Source of the DNA: Roseibium litorale
Lineage (GTDB): Bacteria > Pseudomonadota > Alphaproteobacteria > Rhizobiales > Stappiaceae
NCBI RefSeq assembly: GCF_014842915.1
Contig: NZ_JACYXI010000003.1
Coordinates: forward strand, 186,001-250,000
Length of the DNA stretch: 64,000 nucleotides
Direction: 5' to 3'
Shown here: piece by piece, positions 17,714 to 25,528 of the stretch
Layout of the letters: the number at the start of each line of letters is the position of its first letter
How positions within the stretch are numbered: position 1 is the first letter of the stretch
Translations under genes and position numbers: made by a program
The notes under the pieces: generated by a model
The model's input: only the letters and a program-made list of their open reading frames with translations
The model's database searches: none
Told to the model about the DNA's origin: nothing

Positions 17714-18580
17714 TTATTTTGATGAGTTTTCCGTATTGTTATCCGCGATATTTTTTATCCATGTCGCAAAGTCGTGCTTTGCATCTGGATTATACCACTC
17801 GACCAATGCAAGTATGATTAGTAATGCAGAAACTGCTTTGCCGGCGGGAGTCCAAATGTATTTCTCCCATACAAGTCGCGCAGAACCACCATTAACGTCC
17901 CACCATTTGGCGTTCGTTTTAAGGTGTCCGGAGATTTCTGCTTCAAGCAGACTCGAAATTACGTCGACTTTTCTCAGTGTGCTTTGATGCAATGCGATAA
18001 ATTTTCGATCCTTGAAAGCGTATGCCTCATCTTTTCCAGACAAAAAACCGATGTCGGTTATGTTATTGATCTTCATGATGCTCTCGAGGCGGGGATGATC
18101 TGCGTAACGCTTGCCGTATCTTGCTACAAACATGCGCGCTAGATCATACTTTCTTTCGTCAGGTATCTCTGTTGGTGTGCCTCCCAAGACCTTATAACGG
18201 TGTTCAATAGCCTGAAATCCATAGTTTATATCGCGCATATTCCAGTGCACCCAAAGTGCATGAGCCACATGCTCCTGAACATAAGCAAAAAACTGATCCA
18301 GGAGTTCTTTCTCAATATTGTCATAGTTATCCCATGCATCCACACCAGAAAACTTTGGAAGTTCCGAGACTTGGTGGATCGAGAAAGAACGAGTCTGTGC
18401 GCTTCCGAGGTTGCGGCAGGCAATCGAAGTTATTCTGGGTGTGCGGCCGTCTTCAGAGTCATAGAAACTCTCGCAGGAATAATGTATCAGAATCACTTGA
18501 TCTTTTTTCTGATGTAGTAGCGAAAATCTCTGTTGAGCTACGCGTTGGTTTTCTACAAAAGACAAAATGTTTCTCCGCAT
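17714..18580 (-). CDS. AT-rich orphan gene, C-terminal membrane anchor
   Basis: I do not recognise this protein of about 288 residues. The N-terminal half (VILIHYSCESFYDSEDG, then HALWVHWNMRDINYGFQAIE) has the strand/helix rhythm of an RNase H-like exonuclease fold, but I see no full set of acidic catalytic residues. One hydrophobic segment near the C-terminus (AVSALLIILALVEW) suggests a tail anchor. Codon use is clearly more AT-rich than the neighbours, pointing to transfer. The ATG at 18580 is preferred over a TTG at 18604. It is flanked by an IS relic and a gene scar; a mobile defence or toxin gene is possible but unproven. Confidence 0.6.
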   Translation of the reverse strand: MRRNILSFVENQRVAQQRFSLLHQKKDQVILIHYSCESFYDSEDGRTPRITSIACRNLGSAQTRSFSIHQVSELPKFSGVDAWDNYDNIEKELLDQFFAYVQEHVAHALWVHWNMRDINYGFQAIEHRYKVLGGTPTEIPDERKYDLARMFVARYGKRYADHPRLESIMKINNITDIGFLSGKDEAYAFKDRKFIALHQSTLRKVDVISSLLEAEISGHLKTNAKWWDVNGGSARLVWEKYIWTPAGKAVSALLIILALVEWYNPDAKHDFATWIKNIADNNTENSSK

Positions 18581-18737
18581 TACACTTTTGGCAAGAATAT
18601 ACAACCATGTGGCGATCTGTCATCCGGAACCGCAGAGCTATTGCAGCTTATTTAGAGAAGAGATTGGTGGAGTAGGACCATTGAGTACCAATTGAACAAG
18701 TGACAAGGATGGACGGCAGGGCCTCGCCGAACCCCCA

Positions 18738-19000
18738 TCACCCCGCCTCCGCCTTCAGCCACACCTCCAGCGCATGCATGCCCGGTGTGGCGGGTTTGAG
18801 GCTTGGGCGGGTGAGCCAGTAGCGGCCTTTGGAGATCTCTGTGCGGAAGGGGCGGACCAGGCGGCCGCTTTGAAGCTGCGCTTCGAACATGCGCCAGGGC
18901 AGAAGCGCCACCCCATAGCCGCTGGCTGCAAGCTCGGCCATGGCAATGGAGGAAACGAAGGTCAGGCTGGCCTGTTCAAGAGTTCCTTCCGCCCCCAACT
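18738..19000 (-). pseudogene. C-terminal fragment of a LysR-family regulator
   Basis: The minus-strand translation FVSSIAMAELAASGYGVALL followed by RLVRPFRTEISKGRYWL is the end of a LysR substrate-binding domain (GcvA-like). The helix-turn-helix and most of the effector domain are missing. The fragment begins about where a truncated GNAT gene stops, so the two look joined by a deletion. A short frame from 19031 could still be read, but it would lack DNA binding. Confidence 0.7.
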
Positions 19001-19176
19001 TCCGCGACCCAGGCGCAGGGCGCTGCGGCAATCATCCTGCAGATCGCCGCCTCGTTGATCCCGAGTTCCTGCAATTGCTGCCGGGAAGGATGGTTTTCCC
19101 TCACGGACCTGCACACATCAAAGACCGCCGCAACATCGGCCTCCCGGGCAGGTCTGATCGTGAGAGACACAGGCAT
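19001..19176 (-). pseudogene. N-terminal fragment of a GNAT acetyltransferase
   Basis: From the ATG at 19176 the frame reads MPVSLTIRPAREADVAAVFD and on to CAWVAEVGG, the first strand and helix of a GNAT domain. It then leaves the family pattern and stops at 18976 without motif A. The missing acetyl-CoA site and the LysR tail immediately downstream indicate truncation by deletion. Confidence 0.65.
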
Positions 19177-19317
19177 TCCCTTATCCTTGAAACGGGTACC
19201 GGATGCATAGCATATGGTTTCTGCCGCATGGGGTGCTGGCCCCCTCATTGGCGGGGAGTTTGAAGGCGGAATATACTGGCCGGGAAATGTTCATTGCTGC
19301 AGACCTGCGGAGCCTTC

Positions 19318-20271
19318 ATGAAAGTTGCTGTTCTTGATGACTGGGCGAAAGCCGCCCCTGCCATGGCCGACTGGGCCGGGCTTGAGGTTGACGTCCGTTT
19401 TTTTGATCAACCGCTCGGAGAGGGGCTTGTCGAGGCGCTTCAGGACTTCGATGTGGTCTGCCTGATGCGTGAGCGTACGCCCTTTCCGGCAAGTGTCATC
19501 AAGGCCTTGCCCCGGTTGCGGCTGATCGTGACCACTGGCCCGCGCAATCTCAGCATTGATGTGGCGGCTGCGAAGGCACAGGGGGTCACCGTCTGCGGCA
19601 CCCGCTCGCGCAAGACCACCACGTCGGAGCTGACCCTGGCCCTGATGCTGATGCTGGCCCGCCGCCTGCCCCAGGAAACCGGCCTTCTGGCCTCTGGCGG
19701 CTGGCAGGGCGCCCCCGGCCGCGACCTGGCAAGCCTGCGCCTGGGGCTGGTGGGGCTCGGCAATGTGGGCACCCAGGTGGCCGTGCTTGCCAAGGCCTTC
19801 GGCATGGAAGTGGCTGCATGGTCGCCGAACCTCACCGGGGAGCGCTGCCATGCGATCGGCGTCGGCTTTGCAGGCAGCTTGACGGATCTGACGGCCGCAA
19901 GTGACGTTCTCTCTGTCCATATGGTGCTGTCGGAGACGACCCGGGGCCTGATCGGCGCGGAGGCCTTCGCCGCCCTGCCGGAAGAGGCGATGGTTCTCAA
20001 CACCTCCCGCGCCGGGCTGATCGACCGGGACGCCCTTTTCGAGGGCTTGCGCAAGAAAAGACCCGCCCAGGCGGCCATCGATGTTTTCGAAGAAGAGCCT
20101 TTGGCCGCAGACGATCCCTGGCGCGCCGCGGCAAAGGAATTCGGCCCTCGACTTCTGCTGACGCCGCATCTGGGCTATGTCACCGAAGACACCTGGCGGC
20201 TGTTCTATCAGGACACCGTCGAGGCTATCGCCGCCTTCCGGAAGGGCACGCCGATCCGGAGCTTGACGTGA
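19318..20271 (+). CDS. D-2-hydroxyacid dehydrogenase (NAD-dependent)
   Basis: This 317-residue oxidoreductase is of the SerA/formate-dehydrogenase superfamily. It has an NAD-binding Rossmann motif (GLVGLGNVGTQVAVLAKAFG), the catalytic Arg in LNTSRAGLIDRDALF, a Glu in DVFEEEPLA and the catalytic His in TPHLGYVTEDTW. The ATG at 19318 has GGAG five bases upstream; an earlier in-frame ATG at 19294 adds eight unconserved residues. The substrate cannot be read from the sequence. It stands alone between the scarred islet and a repeat-containing spacer. Confidence 0.88.
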   Translation: MKVAVLDDWAKAAPAMADWAGLEVDVRFFDQPLGEGLVEALQDFDVVCLMRERTPFPASVIKALPRLRLIVTTGPRNLSIDVAAAKAQGVTVCGTRSRKTTTSELTLALMLMLARRLPQETGLLASGGWQGAPGRDLASLRLGLVGLGNVGTQVAVLAKAFGMEVAAWSPNLTGERCHAIGVGFAGSLTDLTAASDVLSVHMVLSETTRGLIGAEAFAALPEEAMVLNTSRAGLIDRDALFEGLRKKRPAQAAIDVFEEEPLAADDPWRAAAKEFGPRLLLTPHLGYVTEDTWRLFYQDTVEAIAAFRKGTPIRSLT

Positions 20272-20336
20272 GGTTTGTCCACTGGTGTCCGGTTTAGACA
20301 TCTGTTCCAGATACACCGGCAACTCGGCTTGCTCCT

Positions 20337-20393
20337 GCCTCTCTCTTGCGGGGGATATGCCGCCGAATGGGGGCAGAGGGTGTATAGGCCTCT
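20337..20393 (+). repeat. GC-rich palindromic repeat, copy 1
   Basis: The core TCTTGCGGGGGATATGCCGC followed by GAATGGGGGCAGAGGG matches the two copies inside the tagF gene (25745-25793 inverted, 25840-25890 direct), which share the TTGCGGGGGAGATG core. The arms can fold on each other (CTCTT/AAGAG-like, CCCCC/GGGGG). This copy is intergenic. Confidence 0.65.
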
Positions 20394-20409
20394 CCCCCCC
20401 CCCCCCCCC
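20394..20409 (+). repeat. Homopolymer tract of 16 cytosines
   Basis: Sixteen consecutive C follow the palindromic repeat directly. Such tracts slip in replication and in sequencing. It lies 240 bp before the M15 peptidase gene, too far to be an obvious promoter-spacer switch. Confidence 0.9.
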
Positions 20410-20649
20410 GGAACATTGCAGCTTTTTGCTGAGTATGCCGCGCGGCTTTCGTGTCTCATCAAGTTTTGAGCCGGAAATGAGATTAGATTTCATCATCTTG
20501 GATGAAATCCCGGAAATTAAGCCGGAAAGCAGTGAGGCTTGCCGGAAACCGCATTCCGGAAGCGTCATTTCCTTGCTCCTCGCATGAACCTTTTGCCCTG
20601 ACCGCGTCACTTACCCAAGGAACTGCCCGGACTACCTGAGGCTGGCCTG

Positions 20650-21525
20650 ATGGTGGGTCAGACACTCGGCCGGGATCCGGGCCGGGACTTGGGGTTTGGC
20701 GTCATGCGATTGTTGTCTGCTTTTCTGATTGCTCTGGCGATCGCTTCGGTGCCGTTTGCCTGGCACTACGCGCAGCGCGAGCTGGCGCCGGTGCCGCCTG
20801 CCGCGCCCGTTGCTGATACCAAGGCTTTGGAAGTGGAAGTGGCGGCGCTGAAGGAGCAGGTGACCCAGCTCCAGGAGCGTGTCGACGGTCTGGACATCCG
20901 CACCTCTCTTGGTCTGAGCCGGGGGGGGGCGGAAGAAGAGCCTGCGCCGGAATCCCCCAGCGCTTCCGACAGCCTGAAGGAGTCCTTCGCCCAGGTGGTG
21001 CTGATTGCCGACCGCCGGGCCGCAAACGAAGGGCTCACCGTAGCCTCGCCGTCGTTCCTGCAGGACCTTTTGGGCCTGCCGCGCGAAGGTTTGACGGACG
21101 ACTGCCAGTCGGCGACAAATCCGGCGCTGAAGGACCTCTTGAAGACGGAGAATGTCGGGCCGATCGATGCCCGCATGCTGGAGCCTGCGCTGGTTTCCCT
21201 GCGGCAGGTCTTTGCCAATGTTCAGGTGTTCGAACCGGAGCTTTATGCCCGGATCAAGAGCGCGGGCTCCTTGTGCGTGCGCCGGATTCGCGGTTCGATC
21301 ACCTCTGCCTCCTCCCATGCCTATGGGCTGGCCGTGGACATCAACATCGACGGCGTTCTCGACACACTGGCCGATGGCCGCACGCAGCTTGGCCTGATCC
21401 TTCTGGCGGATTTCTTCAAGAAGGAAGGCTGGATCTGGGGCGCGGGCTTTGGCCGGGAGGATTCCATGCATTTCGAAGTCAGCCGCGAAAAGCTGCTGCA
21501 ATGGCGCCGGCTCGGGGAAATCTGA
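20650..21525 (+). CDS. Extensin-like/M15-family murein peptidase, membrane anchored
   Basis: This protein of up to 291 residues has an N-terminal signal anchor (MRLLSAFLIALAIASVPFAW), a coiled-coil-like stretch (EVEVAALKEQVTQLQERVDG) and a C-terminal D-alanyl-D-alanine-peptidase-like domain. Zinc-ligand motifs are SSHAYGLAVDINIDG (HxxxxxxD) and DSMHFEVS (final His). Two starts are possible: 20650, or the ATG at 20704 directly before the signal anchor, which I find more natural. It should act on peptidoglycan in the periplasm. It precedes an RGS-like gene in the same direction with a 60-bp spacer, next to the T6SS, so a role in opening the wall for the apparatus or as an effector is possible. 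Confidence 0.75.
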   Translation: MVGQTLGRDPGRDLGFGVMRLLSAFLIALAIASVPFAWHYAQRELAPVPPAAPVADTKALEVEVAALKEQVTQLQERVDGLDIRTSLGLSRGGAEEEPAPESPSASDSLKESFAQVVLIADRRAANEGLTVASPSFLQDLLGLPREGLTDDCQSATNPALKDLLKTENVGPIDARMLEPALVSLRQVFANVQVFEPELYARIKSAGSLCVRRIRGSITSASSHAYGLAVDINIDGVLDTLADGRTQLGLILLADFFKKEGWIWGAGFGREDSMHFEVSREKLLQWRRLGEI

Positions 21526-21585
21526 CCCGGTCGGCATTTTTCTTTTTGCCTCAGGCTTCAGGCCAAGACACCAGAGAGGATCTCC

Positions 21586-22440
21586 ATGGCCAACAAAATT
21601 GCCGCAATCCGCTATCCCAAAACCATTCAGGATCTGGTCATGGACCCGGATTTGCTTGAGGTGTTCTACCCCTATGCGACGAAGGCGCCGCAGGTCTGGA
21701 ACATGGTCAGCTTCGTGGATGAGAAGCCGAGCCCCAAGTCCATCTACAGTGTCTATCTGGCGCCGGATGCGTCCCTTCCCGTGCCGGTCAATGGACGGCT
21801 GTCTGCGGAGGTGAAGGCGTTGCGCGCGCGTGAGGAAGCCGGTGAGGCGGCTGACTGGGCGCCTCTCACAAAGGCCCTGGAAAAGGACTTCGTGAAGATC
21901 CTCAACAGCCAGGTTCTCCCGGCCTTCTACAAGAGCAAGCGGTTCGAGGCCTTTCACAGGGATAATGTGCTCAGCGCCGCCCGGGACGCCATGGACAGTC
22001 CTCAGACCGTGGCCCGCAAGCTGAAGGTCAGGAATGTCAAGCAGCTCGAGTCCCTGATGATTGCCGTCACCCTCAACGAGATGGAAAAGGCCGGGCCCCT
22101 GGCTGACAAGCTGATCCGGGCGGAAAAACTCTCCATCGACAAGAAGACGCTCCTCACTGCTCTGAAGAGCGGCAAGGTTCCTGCGGCCAATGCGAAGCCC
22201 AAGACCATGAATGTGACGCCGGAAAGCCTGAGCCGGTGTGGGTTTAGCAAACCAAAGGACAAGACCCTGCAAAAGGCGGTCAAGGAGCTGGTGAAGGCTG
22301 TTCACGAAAACGATCGTGTCCTCTTCCTGTCTCTTGCCAAGAACCTCTGCGGGCTTGAGCCGAGGGATTCCCCCATCGCCAAGATGAGTCCCCAGATCCT
22401 CCTGAAGACGCTGTTCAAGGCCAAGGTCCTGAGCAAGTGA
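21586..22440 (+). CDS. RGS-like domain protein A, T6SS-flanking
   Basis: I read residues about 10-125 of this 284-residue protein as an RGS-like helical bundle: TIQDLVMDPDLLEVFYPY, then KSIYSVYLAPDASLPVPVNG, then DFVKILNSQVLPAFYKSKRF. These follow the RGS pattern (first-helix FxxF, the central IYxxYL-APxA-xVN segment and the closing lexxxxPxFlkSxxF). The C-terminal part (about 205-284) has a module ending LFKAKVLSK with a conserved LxxCGF shared with the convergent paralogue at 22718-23539. No signal peptide or membrane segment is seen. RGS domains are GTPase activators or scaffolds in eukaryotes; the function here is unknown and the fold call is by eye. Confidence 0.55.
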   Translation: MANKIAAIRYPKTIQDLVMDPDLLEVFYPYATKAPQVWNMVSFVDEKPSPKSIYSVYLAPDASLPVPVNGRLSAEVKALRAREEAGEAADWAPLTKALEKDFVKILNSQVLPAFYKSKRFEAFHRDNVLSAARDAMDSPQTVARKLKVRNVKQLESLMIAVTLNEMEKAGPLADKLIRAEKLSIDKKTLLTALKSGKVPAANAKPKTMNVTPESLSRCGFSKPKDKTLQKAVKELVKAVHENDRVLFLSLAKNLCGLEPRDSPIAKMSPQILLKTLFKAKVLSK

Positions 22441-22487
22441 CCTGGACCGGCTGGAAGGGGAGGAGGAAAGTTCCCTGCTTCTGAAAT

Positions 22488-22507
22488 GGCCCCAGGCAGC
22501 CGGGGCC
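22488..22507 (+). terminator. Stem-loop between the convergent RGS-like genes
   Basis: GGCCCC (22488-22493) pairs with GGGGCC (22502-22507) around an 8-base loop, about 50 bp after the stop of RGS-like gene A. No T-run follows, so the terminator call is weak. The remainder of the 22441-22717 spacer contains CCGG-rich palindromes (CCCGGCCTTGAGCCGGG near 22556-22572) of the kind scattered through alphaproteobacterial genomes. Confidence 0.35.
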
Positions 22508-22717
22508 TGAGCGTGATGACAAACCTAAGGCTTCAGGACGTTCTCCCCGTGCCGTCCCGGCCTTGAGCCGGGATCTGTCTAAAAAGTCTATTTCTTTCAA
22601 TAGAATAAATGGCGAAAGTTCCCGGATCTCCGCTTCGCTGCGCCCGGGAAGCGCGTTGGCAGCTTTTGTAAGAAGTCTCAGGTCCCGGTTTCCCGGAACC
22701 TGTTGACATCCATAGCC

Positions 22718-23539
22718 TCAGGCCGTGATCACCTTGAACTGCTTCAGCAGCTTGATCAGGCCGTCGAAACTGTTCTTGCCTGCCATGCTCGTCTTCGGCT
22801 CGACGTTGAGCACCTTCTTGTGGGCCGCGCGGGCGGCAACAAGGTCTTCCGCCATATAGGCCTCAGCCATTTCCCCGACCGCGTCGCGCAGTTTTTGTTC
22901 TCCGGCCTTCTCGAAACCGCAGAGCTTCAGCTTCCTGATGCTGGCATCGGACTTGGGGGGCTTTCCTACCTTGGCGTCTTTGCCGTTCTTGGCCTTGGCG
23001 CCGTCCGCCTTGAGCTTCGCGCTTAGCTTTGCCGCTTCCGCCTTGCGGCCCAGGGGCTGGGCAATCAGCATTTCCTGAAGCGTATCCACGTCGGTAATGC
23101 CCATCTTGTCGGCCACCTTCTTGGGGTCGCCGATCTTCTTGAGGGCAAAGGCGCGGGCCTTCTTGTCGTGATAGATTTCAAACAGACGTCTGGTGTAGAA
23201 GACCGGCAGAACTTCCTTTTTGAAATACTGCTCGATCCACGAAACTGTCAGTTCGGTAATGCCTTGCCAGGACTTCGGATCGTCGCTGCCGCCATTCTTC
23301 ATAAGGTCGGTGATGTGCCTGCGGATGCGGTCCGGAACCTGGAAATACCCGGGCGCGTCGTCTGCCAGATATTCGGTATAGGCCCGGCTTGGTTTGGGGG
23401 GCGAGCGGTAAAACCGCACCATGTTCTGATAGGGCTTGATGCCCTTAAAACTTCCGATCATCACGGTGGTCAGTTCAGAATCCTGCACCACGCCCTTGAG
23501 CGTGTCGGGATATTTCAGACCGTCAATTGTGTATGGCAT
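22718..23539 (-). CDS. RGS-like domain protein B, T6SS-flanking
   Basis: This 273-residue protein is a paralogue of the protein at 21586-22440 and is transcribed towards it. Residues about 10-125 give TLKGVVQDSELTTVMIGSF, SRAYTEYLADDAPGYFQVPD and WIEQYFKKEVLPVFYTRRLF, the same RGS-like pattern. The C-terminal module (LCGFEKAGEQKLRDAVGEM to LLKQFKVITA) matches its paralogue's. A Lys-rich linker (about 170-195) separates the two. AGGACAGGAAA precedes the ATG. The T6SS operon ends just upstream in the same direction, with hairpins between, so it may be read separately. Biochemical activity is unknown. Confidence 0.55.
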   Translation of the reverse strand: MPYTIDGLKYPDTLKGVVQDSELTTVMIGSFKGIKPYQNMVRFYRSPPKPSRAYTEYLADDAPGYFQVPDRIRRHITDLMKNGGSDDPKSWQGITELTVSWIEQYFKKEVLPVFYTRRLFEIYHDKKARAFALKKIGDPKKVADKMGITDVDTLQEMLIAQPLGRKAEAAKLSAKLKADGAKAKNGKDAKVGKPPKSDASIRKLKLCGFEKAGEQKLRDAVGEMAEAYMAEDLVAARAAHKKVLNVEPKTSMAGKNSFDGLIKLLKQFKVITA

Positions 23540-23579
23540 GGGGTTTCCTGTCCTTCCGGCGCTTGTGAGGACAGAGCCG

Positions 23580-23595
23580 CGTCAATTGCTTGACG
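23580..23595 (-). promoter_or_regulatory. Short palindrome upstream of RGS-like gene B
   Basis: CGTCAA (23580-23585) and TTGACG (23590-23595) form a perfect inverted repeat about 40 bp before the gene start at 23539. On the minus strand the second half-site TTGACG could also serve as a -35 element. Its role as an operator is a guess. Confidence 0.3.
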
Positions 23596-23602
23596 GGCCT
23601 GG

Positions 23603-23644
23603 CTTCCCTGAGAGCGGGGAAGTCCTCCCCGCGGTTCAGGGAAG
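23603..23644 (-). terminator. Long stem-loop after the T6SS operon
   Basis: CTTCCCTGA (23603-23611) pairs with TCAGGGAAG (23636-23644), and inside it GCGGGGA (23614-23620) pairs with TCCCCGC (23626-23632) around a 5-base loop. The stem has 16 base pairs with one small internal loop. It lies between the last T6SS-operon gene and RGS-like gene B. No strong T-tract follows. Confidence 0.55.
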
Positions 23645-23709
23645 GAGGCTGCAAAGGCATATCCTGCTGCTGTGTAAGTGCCCGGAAGCGTCCGCAAGGT
23701 TCATCTGAA

Positions 23710-23726
23710 CGGCGGTTTTGCCGCCG
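23710..23726 (-). terminator. Short GC hairpin after the T6SS operon
   Basis: CGGCGG (23710-23715) pairs with CCGCCG (23721-23726) around TTTTG, about 40 bp after the stop of the last T6SS-operon gene on the minus strand. Together with the larger stem at 23603-23644 it gives a tandem hairpin. Confidence 0.4.
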
Positions 23727-23768
23727 GAGGTCAGTCTCCAGGTAAGCAGGAAAAGCCTGCCGCCCGCC

Positions 23769-24794
23769 TCAGGCGCAATTGCACATGGAGCACATGTCGA
23801 AGGGTTCCATGTCGAGGGCTACTTGCAGTCCGGCGTGGAGGGCCATCACCAGGTTGAGGAAGGGGGCTATGGCGAGTTTCGGCGGGGTGAATTGAGCGAT
23901 GGGCATCGCAAAGCTGGAAGAGCCCGCCATGCTTTCCCCAAGCTGGATGTCCTCGAGCTTGGGCAAGGTCAGGAGCAGGTTGTTGAGCCGCAGGGCGCCG
24001 AGCGGGATGGGGACCTGGAACTTGCTCCACACCGCCAGCATCCGCTCGATGGTGGAGATGGTCATGGGGGAGAAGCCGTCACCGAAGGCCTGGTTGATGG
24101 TGGTCAGTGCTTCCAGCACCAGCGCCAGCTTCTGCAGCAGGGGCGTGGGGACGACGAGGTTCGGCGGAGACAGTTTCGCAAGGCCCATGAGGTGGTTCTG
24201 AAGAGCAGGCATCGCCCCGGCATCGCCGAGCGGCGGCAGATTCAGGGCCTGGTTCATCTTCAGAAGACTTGGCAGGCCTCCCAGAAACTTCGCCATGGTG
24301 ATTTGCGGCCGGGTCAGAACGGTGCTGAAGCTGGTGAAATAGGGCGCGGGCGGAAAGGCCGTCATGGCGATCGGGTCGAGGCCCATGGCCTGCAGGTCGA
24401 TCACCAGCCTGGCGATAATCGCGTAGTTGACTAGGGGCTGGAGCTTGAGGCTCGTCAGCCAGCCGAGCCGGGGCCAGACATTGTTGACCAGGCTCGTGGC
24501 TGCCTGCTGCATCTGCATTTCCAGCATGGGCAGATTGTCCAGAACGAAGTTGCCAGCGACCAGCGACAGCATCATGGACAAGCCGATCATCGGCCCGCCG
24601 CCAAAGTTTACATTGGGCATTGCAACCGGGTTCATGCCCGCGGCGATCTGCACATCCAGACGGCTGGCCGGATCGAGATTGGGCAGGGCGGCGGCCAGCT
24701 TCAGCGACAGGGGCACGGACGGGAACATCGGGGTGATGCCCGGTATGAACATGTTGCGGGCGGCGTCGGCCGGAACGGTGCAGAAACAGGGCAT
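23769..24794 (-). CDS. T6SS-operon protein of unknown function with Cys-rich ends
   Basis: I do not recognise this 341-residue protein. It is rich in Leu, Met, Pro and Ala with amphipathic helices and no clear membrane segment or signal peptide. Both ends carry Cys clusters (MPCFCTV at the start, MCSMCNCA at the end), which suggests a metal site or disulfides. It begins five bases after the pppA stop and is the last gene of the T6SS operon, a place where effectors, immunity proteins or assembly factors are common. Composition and codon use match the operon, so it appears long resident. Confidence 0.6.
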   Translation of the reverse strand: MPCFCTVPADAARNMFIPGITPMFPSVPLSLKLAAALPNLDPASRLDVQIAAGMNPVAMPNVNFGGGPMIGLSMMLSLVAGNFVLDNLPMLEMQMQQAATSLVNNVWPRLGWLTSLKLQPLVNYAIIARLVIDLQAMGLDPIAMTAFPPAPYFTSFSTVLTRPQITMAKFLGGLPSLLKMNQALNLPPLGDAGAMPALQNHLMGLAKLSPPNLVVPTPLLQKLALVLEALTTINQAFGDGFSPMTISTIERMLAVWSKFQVPIPLGALRLNNLLLTLPKLEDIQLGESMAGSSSFAMPIAQFTPPKLAIAPFLNLVMALHAGLQVALDMEPFDMCSMCNCA

Positions 24795-24799
24795 TGGGA

Positions 24800-25528
24800 T
24801 CAGACCTCCACGGCGATCACCGACACATTGTCGGAAGCGCCGCCTGCCAGGGCGACCGACAGCAGGCTCCCGGCGACGGTTTCGATGGGGTGGCAGGTGA
24901 GATAGTGGAGCAGGGTCTCATCGTCGGCATAATGGGACAGACCGTCGGAACACAGCAGGAACCGGTCACCAGGCAGGATATCCCCCCGGCGCTTGTCGAT
25001 CTCCAACTCGCTGCCGACCCCGACCGCGCGGGTTATCTGGTTGCTGCCCGGGCAGGCGGCTGCCTCCTCCCAGGTCATGCGCCCCTGTTCGACCAGTTCG
25101 CCCACGACGGAATGATCGAAGCTGATCATGCTGAGGCTGCCCTGGCGCAGCCGGTAAAGACGGCTGTCCCCCGCCCACAGGCACATGAAATGCTGCTCCG
25201 ACAGGACCAGGAGCACCACGGTGGCGCCAATGGTGCCATGGGCCCGGCGCTGCGCCTCGGCCTTAATGGCCTCATGGGCCTCGAACAGCGCCCGTCTCGC
25301 CTCCTGCATCACGCTGGCCGGATCCAGTCCGCCGGGTAGCCGGTTCAAGGCCTCAACGACGGTCTGGCTGGCAAAGTCGCCTCCGGCGTGTCCGCCCATG
25401 CCATCGCTGACGGCCCAGAGGCCGAGGTCCGGGCGGGCAAGGATCGCATCCTCGTTGACCTTGCGCACGAAGCCGGTGTGGGTCGTGGCGCTGTGGCCTC
25501 TTGTGTCCTTGAGAAGGCTGCCGGTCAT
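24800..25528 (-). CDS. pppA: PP2C-family Ser/Thr phosphatase (PppA-like) of the T6SS switch
   Basis: This 242-residue metal-dependent phosphatase has the PP2C motifs in order: VRKVNEDAILARPD, AVSDGMGGHAGGDFAS, LLCSDGLSHYADDETLL and GGASDNVSVIAVEV. The metal-binding Asp residues are all present, so it should be active. In T6SS loci PppA reverses phosphorylation by the PpkA kinase, here encoded in the same transcription direction at 52978-54345. It overlaps tagF by four bases. Confidence 0.88.
   Translation of the reverse strand: MTGSLLKDTRGHSATTHTGFVRKVNEDAILARPDLGLWAVSDGMGGHAGGDFASQTVVEALNRLPGGLDPASVMQEARRALFEAHEAIKAEAQRRAHGTIGATVVLLVLSEQHFMCLWAGDSRLYRLRQGSLSMISFDHSVVGELVEQGRMTWEEAAACPGSNQITRAVGVGSELEIDKRRGDILPGDRFLLCSDGLSHYADDETLLHYLTCHPIETVAGSLLSVALAGGASDNVSVIAVEV

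Larger units (their letters stand above)
20272..20649. other. Intergenic region with palindromic repeat and poly-C tract
   Basis: This 378-bp spacer has no gene I can support. It holds one copy of a GC-rich palindromic repeat (about 20337-20393) and a run of 16 C (20394-20409). The rest is unremarkable apart from the upstream region of the M15 peptidase gene. Confidence 0.7.

Noticed and set aside
20632..22305. A 557-codon open frame on the minus strand across the M15 and RGS-like A genes.
   Set aside because: It is antisense to two well-supported genes and its translation is His/Arg/Gln-rich with no recognisable domain, as expected for the complement of GC-rich coding DNA.
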